Assembly: GCF_003144245.1 (NCBI RefSeq) | Contig: NW_020289975.1 | Coordinates: forward strand, 2,127,496-2,191,495 | Source: Jaminaea rosea | Taxonomy: Eukaryota > Basidiomycota > Exobasidiomycetes > Microstromatales | Direction of reading: 5' to 3' | DNA length: 64,000 bases | Shown: in pieces, positions 11,453 to 20,508 of the stretch | Layout of the letters: each line of letters starts with the position of its first letter | Numbering within the stretch: position 1 is the first letter of the stretch | Position numbers and translations under genes: made by a program | The notes under the pieces: model-generated | The model's database searches: none | Seen by the model: only the letters and a program-made list of their open reading frames with translations | What the model was told of the DNA's origin: nothing

Positions 11453-13127
11453 GAGCACTCGGATCAAATTGAGGCGTTTGAACTGGTGCAGAGGCATTTG
11501 AAAGGCCAGCTGGGGCCGAGGATCCGGCAGTTGCGGTAGTTGGGATTGGTGGCGAGAGGCCAGATGCCGGAGCTGCCGCTTGTGCTGGGTCGGACGGTGT
11601 TGGCGCTTGAGCGTGAGCTACTACTCCCTGAGCGCCCGTTCCACCGGTCGCCACACTCGGATCGATCAGCTGATGTGAAGCAGCCGGGATCTGAGAGACT
11701 GAGATGGAAGCGGTGGCATTGAGGTGCTGTCGTGGATTGGAGTAGAGAATCGCAGTGACGACGGCGTCCAGTCCATTGTCGGGCATGCGAATCTCTGCAG
11801 CCCGAGTTGCGGAGACGAGGTTGCGATACCATGGCTCGTCGTGATATTGTAGTGCGTCTTGAACCAGCACAACGAGCCCTCCGTCAGGGGCATTGGGGGC
11901 CCCATCGGTGACAGAGGAGCACCACGACAGCGCATTGGCCTTGTGTTTGGATAGCTCGCGCTGGGCTTGCACCTCGGACGAAAAGTCGAACGAGGACAAG
12001 GAAAAGACCAGGACACGTCCTCCGCAGACTTCGACGAGCTCTTTGCGCGACGAGAGGCTGCTGCTCGGCTCGTCTGACGCGTGGATGAAGAGGCATGTGG
12101 TTCCAACCAACAGCTTCCTCCTTTCTGGCTGGCTCTTGAGGATCCCTGGAGCTTCTTCCTGGTCGAAAAACGAGAAGCCGTCTGGCAATTGAGGTAGCAT
12201 GTCTAGGGGCTCTGGTGGGTCAAAAGAGTTCTCGAGCGAGCCGCGTTCGGTGGCTGAGCGCTCGACACCTTGGATGTAGAGGTCATTAAAGTAGTCGAGG
12301 CTGACTATGTGCGCTCCGTGGGCCAGAGCCATCATGACAACTGGAATGAGTCTGATCTGTGGGACAATGAGATGCGATGCGCCGGGCTGCCATTCTTTGG
12401 AGGGGAGACGTAGATGACAGCCTGGCGTCAGCATGGGTGCAGGCAGCGTGCGGTGGTGAGCATTGCGGCAGATTACACGCTGGCCGGCTAGGAGGACGTC
12501 TCACCCATCAATGTGCATTGCTGTATCCTTGTCTCGATCTCTGTGACCGAGACTTTGGCCCCTGACGAGAATTCAGAGGGATGCCATTTGACGCTGCGCG
12601 AGGTACGGCATGTGAGGGAGGAGGGTGAGCACGTCTGCTATAGGAGTCAGCGTAAAGGCAGCCTATCTACCTGATGAAGATGCTCGATGTGAGAGCGATG
12701 CGATCTCCATCTTCCAATGAGAGTCTGCCACCGTCTTGTCTGACCTGGTAGCTGTTCGCTTCGTCTTCCTCGAGCATGCCATCCTCCGTCGCAGCCCCTC
12801 CTCCCCTGTTGACAGCGATATCCTTGCTAGCGTGCTCATTGACGAATTCGAGAGAGGGTCTCGAGGAGAAGTCTTGCACTTGCTCAGCTGTGAAAGGACC
12901 TACAACAATGGCAAAGACTCCCTGGCTGATACTCTTGCTAGCAATGATCAGGTCTGCTGGAGCCTTTCTGCCGATCTTGTAGGTCTTTCCTGGCTTGAGG
13001 AGCTTCTTTGTGTTGGCTGGCGAGGGTGAGGGACGAGGTGGGGAAGGCGTGAGCGTGATCTAACTAGCCTGAGTCTCACTGCATGCTCACCTCCATTGGC
13101 ATCGAACTCTCCGTGGACGACCCACAT
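9633..13127 (-). CDS. NBS1: Nibrin/Nbs1 homologue, MRN double-strand-break repair complex
   Basis: Four exons, 13127-13091, 13016-12671, 12593-12505 and 12421-9633, give 1086 aa with matching phases. The N-terminus MWVVHGEFDANG is the classic Nbs1 start. It leads into an FHA domain (KTYKIGRKAPADLIIASKS, residues about 18-125) and BRCT-like sequence (GAKVSVTEIETRIQQCTL, then PGASHLIVPQIRLIPVVMMA and LDYFNDLYI). The rest is a long disordered region with a polyglutamine run. Near residue 846 LPNFKKFKPK resembles the Mre11-binding motif of Nbs1. The C-terminus has DDDSDSDGGFKGFGG, an acidic/aromatic stretch like the ATM/Tel1-binding motif. Known role: Nbs1 scaffolds Mre11-Rad50 and recruits Tel1 at DNA ends in the nucleus. 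It shares a 226 bp divergent promoter with COQ10. Confidence 0.88.
11421..11450. repeat. CTG/CAG trinucleotide repeat, polyglutamine in NBS1
   Basis: Ten uninterrupted CTG units on the plus strand, read as CAG on the minus strand. They encode about ten glutamines in the disordered middle of the Nbs1 homologue. A second, shorter CTG run near 50567-50581 codes glutamines in the cytosolic tail of the M13 peptidase. Confidence 0.9.
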
Positions 13128-13321
13128 GGCCGTGAGCTGAGTGTCAGCCCCAGTGATGTGACAGTATCGTGTAGTTGATGGTGGTTGTAGAAATGATACA
13201 TTGGCCGACTTCGGACTCGAGTCGCTCTTTGGAGCGGAGGCGCGTCAATTGACGTCCACTTCCGTCCTGCAGACCAACGTCTCCACTCGTCCGACCTCAG
13301 CTTGCCGCTTCTCTCCGCCAT

Positions 13322-13350
13322 CGCCACGCCACGCCACGCCACGCCACGCC
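13322..13350. repeat. Pentanucleotide tandem repeat (ACGCC) upstream of COQ10
   Basis: CGCC followed by five ACGCC units, ending three bases before the COQ10 start codon. It probably lies in the COQ10 5' leader and could affect initiation or vary in length between strains. Confidence 0.85.
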
Positions 13351-13353
13351 AGG

Positions 13354-14233
13354 ATGATGAGGAGCAGCAGCATCAAGGCCGCTACTGAGCTTGTCAGTAT
13401 CAGTACAAGAGCAACAAGCCCGATCATTGCTGCAACCCGCCGTCAATTGCCCGCCACTGGAGCTCGCAGTGGTGGCCTCTCGTTGAGGGCAACCCGCTCA
13501 ATGTGTTCCTCACGGCCAAGGCTCTTCCTCAACGACCTGGCAAAAATACTGGGCGAAGCTGCGCCAAAGGGTGGTCCATCGTCACAGCCTACGCGGTATA
13601 CAGACTCAAAAGTTTTAAAGTGAGCTCGGGCCAGCTGGCCAACACTCCTCCAAAGGCTGACCGCCTCTGACTCTCCCCACCCTCGCCCACAGCTATACCC
13701 CTACCGAGCTCTACGCCATTGTGTCAGACGTCGATTCATACTCTGAGTTCCTCCCTTTTTGTACAGAGTCCAAGGTTACAGGACCTGCTCCTAAGGAGGA
13801 AGAACCAAACGCTGGAGCCACGAAGCGCGTGCATGCTGAGCTGGGTGTCGGGTTCAAGAGCTTCAGAGAGCGATATACGAGCTTGGTTGAGATGAAGGAG
13901 GGAGAATGGGTTGCAGTGAGCATCTATATGACAGGAGATTGATGAGCTGAGAGGAGTAGCAGCAGGCTGACATCGCCACTTGCCTCGCTCCGCCAGGCAA
14001 CCGCTCTCCCTCACCACCTCTTCCAGCATCTTTCGACAAGGTGGAACTTTGTGCCGTGCCGTACCACGCCCTCCTCCTCATCCCAGTCTTCAACTCGCAT
14101 AGACTTTTCACTAGACTACGCCTTCACCTCACCGATATACAACGCCGTGGCAGGTGGCATCTTCGCGGAGCTGTCCAAGAAGATGATGCAGAGCTTCGAG
14201 GAAAGGGCGGTCGAGCTTTACGGAAAGAGGTGA
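13354..14233 (+). CDS. COQ10: Coenzyme Q-binding protein COQ10, mitochondrial
   Basis: Three exons, 13354-13619, 13693-13915 and 13997-14233, give 241 aa with phases 2 and 0. The N-terminus (MMRSSSIKAATELVSISTRA) is a likely mitochondrial presequence. The START-like polyketide-cyclase domain begins at YTPTELYAIVSDVDSYSEFL, followed by ELGVGFKSFRERYTS, RIDFSLDYAFTSPIYNAVAG and a final helix KKMMQSFEERAVELYGKR. These are hallmarks of Coq10, which binds ubiquinone and is needed for efficient respiratory electron transfer on the matrix side of the inner membrane. Length is slightly above yeast Coq10 (about 207 aa). The first in-frame ATG is used; the second Met follows directly. Confidence 0.92.
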
Positions 14234-14500
14234 TGACGAAGTGACTGCGCAGGATACGGGAGGATGGATAATTTAGAGTTGCTTCAATAATAATAGAGAG
14301 CTCCTCGAAATGCTTTTTCGCCATCATGACATCGGAGGGAAGAGAATGATGCTCCGTGTCGCGTGGCCTTGGCCGAGCTGCTTCCGCTCATCCGCTCGCT
14401 CTCTCCCCGCTCGCTCGCTCTCTCCGCCGTCTCGACATTCTCATCGATCTTCAGTCACCTCTATTCAGGCCCTCATTGTCCTGCTTTTGCTCATCGCAAG

Positions 14501-15306
14501 ATGGGCAAGCATTATTGCGACTAGTAAGTCGTGCGCCGATGAATCTACGTCGACTCCCGTCGCTGATTTTGCCTCTTGTATGCCCCCCTCCCTCTCGCGC
14601 TCAGCTGCGACGTCTATCTAACCCACGATTCAGTCTCGGTACGCAAAGCTCACAACTCAGGACGCAACCACCTACAGAATGTACGCGACTACTACATGGG
14701 CCTCGATCCTGCTGGGATACAAGAGATAGTCGATGGTGTTCATAGAGAATACGATGAGAGGGGAATCGAGAAGCCGGCCGTGGGAGGGCCGCCTGCAGGC
14801 TATGGCGCAGGGGGTGGATTCGGAGGCGGAGGTGAGTGCCAAGGCGTACCCAGCAACGCAGCAAGGGGGCATGCTGACTTCGTCCTTCACCTTCGCTCAC
14901 AGGCTTCGGGCGACCACCACCATTCGGCGGTCCGCGTCCCCCCTACGGCGGCGCTCCTATGGGCGGCCCCGGCGGTCCTGGAGGCTACGGTCGTCCTCCC
15001 CCACCGCTTGGCATGGCAGGTGGCGCACCTCCTGGCGCCAATCCTTATTCTCAACCTCCTCCTAATTTCTCGCAACCTCCTCCAGGAATGGCAGGAGCCC
15101 CGCCGAGACCAGACTTCTCCCGCCCCCCTCCTCCGCTTGGTATGCACAATCGCCCCCCACCAGGGTTCAATCCCAACGTCCCACCGCCGAGTGGTGGGTT
15201 TGCGGGATCACCGCCGCCGCCTTCGGGGATGATGAATGGTCAGCAACAACAGTCACCGCCGCCTCAGCAGGGTGGAGCCTTCCCTAGACCGTTGGGGATG
15301 CATTGA
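14501..15306 (+). CDS. YHC1: U1 snRNP protein C
   Basis: Three exons, 14501-14523, 14605-14831 and 14903-15306, give 217 aa with phases 2 and 1. The first exon is 23 nt (MGKHYCD plus two bases) and the intron splits the tyrosine codon before the second zinc cysteine. The spliced N-terminus is a C2H2 zinc finger of the U1-C type: YCDYCDVYLTHDS with the His pair in KAHNSGRNH, then NVRDYYMGLD. The C-terminal two thirds is Gly/Pro/Met-rich (GRPPPPLGMAGG repeats), as in animal and basidiomycete U1-C. Known role: it contacts the U1 snRNA:5' splice-site duplex and stabilises recognition. The introns of the gene itself use GTAAGT and GTGAGT donors. Confidence 0.95.
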
Positions 15307-15423
15307 AATGAGGCGGTCAAAGCTGGCCTGAGAGAGAACGAGACCGATGTACTATTATTCACATATAGCTGGCGCAGCAGCGGCAATCACACTGGTATCC
15401 ATACGAAAATGCGCTGCGCTACG

Positions 15424-17086
15424 CTACAGGCTGTCCTCAACGCTCGCCGCACTTCCCTCTCTACCCTGCCGCTCCCTCAAATCATGCATCGCTTTCTTCA
15501 CCTCCTCCTCCTCCTCTTCCATACCCTCATCTCCCATCCTTAAGCCCTCGTCCCTCTCCAGCGGAACCTGCGATTCGCCCTGTTGTTGAGCATTCGATGC
15601 GTCGCTGCCCCTCTCTGGCCCTTCTGGTGGGCCGAATCCCTCGACGATTCGTCGTCCAATGAGGGCCGCACTCCCATGCACCAGACGGAGGTACCCTGTA
15701 GGGTTCTTGGAAGGAGTGAACATCCCCACATGAGCCTCAACCTCATCCCCTGCCTTCTCGTCTTCAATCGGCTCCACAAGCCTCGCCATCCTCTCATTAG
15801 AGAGAGGCGGCAGAACAATGAAGGTTCTCTTCCTTCCCGCAACTCTAGCTCCACCTCCTGGTGCAGGCCCATGGGCAGGGAGGACGTTGTAGTAGGCATG
15901 GAAAAGGACTCGTCTCTTCTCCACAAGCTCGTTGAGCCGGCGCCGTAGACTTGTGTCGTCCCAAAGGTTGGCCACATACTCGAAATGGTCGGTGAGGTAG
16001 CTGTACGCTCCATTGATGTGCTCGCGATGGTAGTAGGCAGCAACTGACCCTCCGACTGCAGCAGCTGCTGTGGCGAAGGCGCCTGTGGTCCAGAGGGAGC
16101 GACTCCATTTAGAAGAGCTGGATGACCAGGACGGTGTGCGAGTGGCTTCTTGCTGCTGATTGCGATTCATGCCCCATATCGCAGCGATGCCAGCGCCAAT
16201 GGGAGCGAGATGCGTGCCTACGTCTCGCGCCTGTTGGGCGTAGGAGATGTATTTGGTGGCCTGCGGGAGTGAGAGGGAGGGTAGGTCAGATTAACACCTC
16301 TGTTGCCTTGACGCTTCGCCCGAGACTCGCCTGATGTCGGAACACATTGGGATGAACGCCCCAATACTGCCAGCGATCGCGAAAGTCTAGTCAGTCAGCG
16401 AGCTCTGCCTCCTTTGTCCCTCGCTTTGGCCTGCTTACCGGCGAATCATAGGCAATGACCGCCACAACATTCGGCCAATACTCGCCCTGCCCCTCTTTGC
16501 CGCCCGTCGCAGCCTCACTGTCCCTCGCTACCCTCAGCGCAGCGTCCGCTGCGACGAGGCCGCCCATACTATGGCCACAAAGTACTACGCCAACGGTTCC
16601 CCTCCCGCCACCCCTGCCACTCTTGCCAAAAGGCACCTCTTTCCCCTGCTTGTCGTACTCTGGCTTACTCTCCAGTCCCAGCACTTGTTCCTCCAGCCAC
16701 TCTACGAAGTTGCTCACAGCTACATCGAGGGAGCCACGGGTATCGTACGTCGGGTATACGAGCGAGCAAACGGCCAAGCTTGGGTGGGTCTCCGCGAGGA
16801 GATGGGAGAGGCGCGAGGGAAAGTCCTCGAAGGTCGTCTCGGCTGAGCCTTTGAAGCCGTGGATAAAGATGAGGAGGAGAAGTCCAGTCTTTGGAGGCGA
16901 GTGGGTGAGGGCTGTATGTGGTGAGGGAGTGGGAGTTGCTGAGGGGGCGGGTGTTGCCGAGATGGAAGTCGTCGGGAGGGTTGAGGTAGAAGCGGCTGGC
17001 ATCGATGTCGGCGCTACGGGTTGCGAGACAGCGACGACCGTCTTCGAGGGCTCAGTGTCCGCCCATGGGTTCTCCTCGTCGTCCAT
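15424..17086 (-). CDS. Alpha/beta-hydrolase, putative serine esterase/lipase
   Basis: Three exons, 17086-16439, 16366-16331 and 16260-15424, give 506 aa in phase 0. The fold is shown by LLLLIFIHGFKGS (oxyanion HG loop) and VVLCGHSMGGLVAADAALR (GxSxG elbow with the catalytic Ser). AYDSP in exon 1 joins YWGVHPNVFRHQ in exon 2 and ATKYISYAQQA in exon 3, matching the fungal DUF676-like serine-esterase family as I know it. The second intron is GC-AG. A hydrophobic stretch (TTGAFATAAAAVGGSVAAYY) in the C-terminal half may be a membrane anchor. The N-terminus is Thr/Pro/Ala-rich. The catalytic Asp and His are not assigned. The substrate is unknown; lipid or acyl ester is inference. Confidence 0.82.
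16261..16330 (-). other. GC-AG intron in the alpha/beta-hydrolase gene
   Basis: 70 nt intron with donor CAG|GCGAGT and acceptor CCCGCAG. No GT donor nearby keeps the frame, while the GC donor joins FRHQ to ATKYISYA in phase 0. GC-AG introns are a known minor class spliced by the U2 spliceosome. Confidence 0.75.
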
Positions 17087-17328
17087 GGCAGGCTACAGAT
17101 AGTGCGTGGTTCGATGGCAAGAAGAGAGCGCGCTTCCTCTCCTCTCCGCCTCTCACGTCCGCTTGTCCTCCCGACACCTGCACGGGCCAACGACGTGGAA
17201 GCACTGCACCCTCAAACGACCACAAGAAAGCAACGAAGATGGATGATAATTGCCAGTCAAGCCGCACAAGTACACAATCGCCTTTCCTCCCTGGCCTGTC
17301 TTCGTTCCGTCGCCCCTCCATTACGCCC

Positions 17329-19923
17329 CTACATCTTCTCCAAGTCCAAATCCCCATACACACTCTCCCTTGGCGTGCGCTTAGCATGCGGCATCTCCCG
17401 AAACATGGGCTCAAAGGCCTCCTGCAGCTCGCGACGCTTACGCATCGCTGTGACGAGGGACTCTGCAAGGGGCGGGACAGCCAGACGATTGGTGAACAGA
17501 GAGTCGGGAGCGGGAGAGGGTGCAGGGCCTGTCCCCGCTGCGGATGGGGTGCCGGGTAGGGCAGACTCGGCCAGAAGGGAGGAGGGGCCGGATGCTGATG
17601 ATGAGGAAGCCGCAGCTGAGCCGTCACCGTTGCTTGCCTTCCCCACCCCAGCCGTTGCTGTGCTAGCGCTGGCACTCGCACTTGCCTTGCCCTTCTTCTT
17701 ACTCGTCAACTTTTTGAGCAACGCCTGTCTCTTCAACCACCCATTCTCGACCAACTTCTCCACATTGCCCAAGCAGCCTGCATAGTCCTGGTACGCCAGT
17801 CGGTCCATTGCAATATCTCTCAGCCGGGCTTTGCGAGCTTCGTTGATATTGACCTGCTTAGCGAGGAGGGTCTGGACTTTGCGGAGAGTGTGGGAAATCT
17901 CATCGTCCTGGCGTTGTGAGAAGTCGATGCCTGAAGAGGCGGAAGGGTCGGAGGGCGAAGTGGTAGACGAGGGGTCTGAGGGAGATTCTTCGTCCCCGAG
18001 GATATCGAGGAACCGCAGCTCCTTCCGAAGGCGAGCTTCGTATTGAGCCATGTCTTGCAGCGTCTTGGGGAGGGAAGGAAGACCGTTCATGGTAAGGCCA
18101 TTCGTCTGGCGCGGCTTGCCATTGACCTCGTTGTTGCTGCCAGTGCCTTGAGCGGTGGCTGAGTAGGAAGACGACGACGCGCCCGAAGGAGCAGGCAAGA
18201 TCATCGACAGCACCCGCTCAGTCAATGGCCCACCCCTCGCATCATCCAGTGCGAGCCCGAAGGCATGCTCATCGTTGAGCATCCTTGGATCAAATGCTGG
18301 CGTTGTGTTGGACGTCGAGGCTGAGGCTCCCATCGCAGCTCCATTCGTAGCCGCGGCTAACGCTGCAGCAGCGGATGACTTGAAGAGCAGCGGGCCCCCA
18401 TTTGCGTCCTCCTCTTCCCACACCTCCTTATAGTGCCTGCCCACCGCGGGCATCTGGAACGCCTCGGCCTCGCGTTCTGGGCGGCCCAGCCAGGCGACAT
18501 CCTCCTCGGTGAGCGTCCTGAACCACCCCTCGATGTACGTTTGAAAAGCCTGATAAGAGACCTGCTGCTGATTCTGGCTGCGCACCCTATTTGCCGCTGC
18601 ACTAGCCAAGGCCGATGCAGAGGGACCAAGCGCCGCGTCCCTTTGAGACTGCGAGACGCCTTGTCCAGGTGCTGGGCTCGCAGACGCAGAATGCGCCTGC
18701 ATAAGTGCCTCCTCTCTATCGCGCTGCCTTTCTCGCTCTTTCCAATCCATGGCGGTGAAGTCCTCGTCCACCTCGGCTGGTTCTGTAGGGTATGGCTTGG
18801 GCGGTCGAGCGAGAGGTGCAGGGGGGATGATGTTATCCGGAGTCTCCTCAGGGAGGGCCCAGAGGGCTGATGAGCCCCCGCCGACTACGCTGGGGCGTGC
18901 TCCGTCCGGATGTATGCCGGTGGGCTTGTGTGCTTCTGCCAGTGCAGCGATTCCGCTAGGCGCGGCCGTGGGCCGCATCTTGAGACGGATTCCGAGAGGA
19001 CGAGCTCGCGATGCGGGTGCGGCACTGCTGTCGCTGACGCCATCATTCGGCTGCTGACTTGCTCGAGCCTGTGAGTCTGCCTTTGAGCTTTGCAAGCCTC
19101 CTTCAGCGTCCTCCTCGTCGTCGCTATCGGTATAATCTGAGATAGCCATCGACCCATCTCGGACTCCTTCAGCCGTGCGCTTCCTCTTACCCTTCGAGTA
19201 CGTACGTCCAGGCTTGCTCGGTGGAGCCTCATCACCGGCGTCGAGCGGATCGATGCTATCGCGCGCAGAGCTGCCAAATGGCAAGGCAGCAGGACTTGAC
19301 GCTCCGGGGCTAGCGACACTCGACTCTCGCTTGATCTTGATCTTGGGTCGACCGGGTTGTTGTGAAGATGGAGAAGTAGCAGCAGCCGGCGAAGCTCGCG
19401 ATCTCGACGCATCTTGTGCTGCATCGGTCATCACCACATCCGAGGTCTCGGCGTAGTCTGTATCCTGCACTCTCGGCCTAGCTTTGGTCCCAGTGGAAAC
19501 AGACGGTGCTGCGCCCGTGGGACTCGTATTGAAGTTGTTGACGCCAGCTGCAGGCCTTGACGTTGACGACTTCCTTCTTGAGGCTCGCGTCGGCGTCGCA
19601 GGATCTACGGCCGAGACATCCCTGCTCTTAGCGCTCGTTGCAGCCGCTGCCTCAGCGGCAACCTTCTCCGCCTGCCTGTCTAGCCTTTTGGCTCTCTCTT
19701 CCAATTCAATCCCGTAGCTCCTTAGCCCCTTTGTGAGCTCTTGTAGCTCTGCGACTGACGGAATGGCATCGGAGGTGAAGAGGCGAGACGTGCTTGGGAA
19801 CATGGCCGAGAGGGATGGAAAGGATAAGGAGGACGATGAAGAAGAAGAGGAGAAGGAGGAAGACGCTGCTGCGTATCCCCCCGAGTGAGCGTGGGGGGAG
19901 GCCGCCCGAGAGGAGACTGGCAT
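17329..19923 (-). CDS. ADA3: Transcriptional adaptor Ada3/Ngg1 (SAGA/ADA histone acetyltransferase subunit)
   Basis: Single exon, 864 aa. The N-terminus has an IPSVAELQELTKGLRSYG helix and then a long Ser/Ala-rich region with basic patches (PGRTYSKGKRKRTAEG) that could act as a nuclear signal. The C-terminal domain fits Ada3: LTERVLSMILPAP, a helix MAQYEARLRKELRFLDILG, DDEISHTLRKVQTLL, VNINEARKARLRDIA, and MDRLAYQDYAGCLGNVEKL ahead of a lysine-rich stretch. Known role: Ada3 links Gcn5-Ada2 to the rest of SAGA. The extreme C-terminus (YGDLDLEKM) is acidic. Length is above yeast Ngg1 (702 aa), because of low-complexity inserts. Assignment rests on the C-terminal third. Confidence 0.78.
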   Translation of the reverse strand: MPVSSRAASPHAHSGGYAAASSSFSSSSSSSSLSFPSLSAMFPSTSRLFTSDAIPSVAELQELTKGLRSYGIELEERAKRLDRQAEKVAAEAAAATSAKSRDVSAVDPATPTRASRRKSSTSRPAAGVNNFNTSPTGAAPSVSTGTKARPRVQDTDYAETSDVVMTDAAQDASRSRASPAAATSPSSQQPGRPKIKIKRESSVASPGASSPAALPFGSSARDSIDPLDAGDEAPPSKPGRTYSKGKRKRTAEGVRDGSMAISDYTDSDDEEDAEGGLQSSKADSQARASQQPNDGVSDSSAAPASRARPLGIRLKMRPTAAPSGIAALAEAHKPTGIHPDGARPSVVGGGSSALWALPEETPDNIIPPAPLARPPKPYPTEPAEVDEDFTAMDWKERERQRDREEALMQAHSASASPAPGQGVSQSQRDAALGPSASALASAAANRVRSQNQQQVSYQAFQTYIEGWFRTLTEEDVAWLGRPEREAEAFQMPAVGRHYKEVWEEEDANGGPLLFKSSAAAALAAATNGAAMGASASTSNTTPAFDPRMLNDEHAFGLALDDARGGPLTERVLSMILPAPSGASSSSYSATAQGTGSNNEVNGKPRQTNGLTMNGLPSLPKTLQDMAQYEARLRKELRFLDILGDEESPSDPSSTTSPSDPSASSGIDFSQRQDDEISHTLRKVQTLLAKQVNINEARKARLRDIAMDRLAYQDYAGCLGNVEKLVENGWLKRQALLKKLTSKKKGKASASASASTATAGVGKASNGDGSAAASSSSASGPSSLLAESALPGTPSAAGTGPAPSPAPDSLFTNRLAVPPLAESLVTAMRKRRELQEAFEPMFREMPHAKRTPRESVYGDLDLEKM

Positions 19924-20508
19924 GATATTGCCAGTGACTTCAATCGCGATTGGTCATGTGAGAGTGGCGATGATGTTCGAAAGGAGGACGAGGAAGAAAA
20001 GGTCGAGGGTTTGTTTACTCGGGACAAAGACGCGCGACTGAGTTGCCTCAGCGGTTTGCGCTCAGGGTGAGACCAGTGCCAGTGGTGTGATCTGGCTCGA
20101 CGGGAATGAGAAGCTGAGATGATAAAGGCGCTGCTTATGGCGATGCGGTCAAAAGACCGTTGCGGCGCCCGTCGTCGACGTCGAGATGGTAGATGATGAG
20201 AAGGAGAGAAAGAGCGAGCGAGAGCCAGACGACGGGAAGTCGCAAAGCGCAGCCGAGAGAGCGGAGACGGTTCAGCCGCCTGTCCGTCCGTCCGCCCGCT
20301 CCAGTCGCGCCGCGTCCAGCGACATCACAGACACCCAGAGACGAGGATGGCGGGCGGGAGAGGAACAAGACCATCGAGATCAGAAGATGCGAATGGCATT
20401 GTGAGCAGCGCCCGCGTAGAGAGGATCATATGAGCCAGGAAACAAAAAGCGAGGAGATAGACAAACAAAAGAGAGAAAGCCTCGCTTGATCGATCTCGCT
20501 GCGCGGTT
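19924..20508. other. Intergenic region, ADA3 promoter and SPE2 3' flank
   Basis: 585 bp with both neighbours on the minus strand. The SPE2-proximal half is purine-rich on the plus strand. No convincing gene, RNA or repeat is seen. Confidence 0.45.

Noticed and set aside
15424-16170. 248-codon frame starting MNRNQQQEA as a separate gene
   Set aside because: The sequence just upstream encodes ATKYISYAQQARDVG in the same frame and splices to the GHSMGG hydrolase exon, so this Met is internal.
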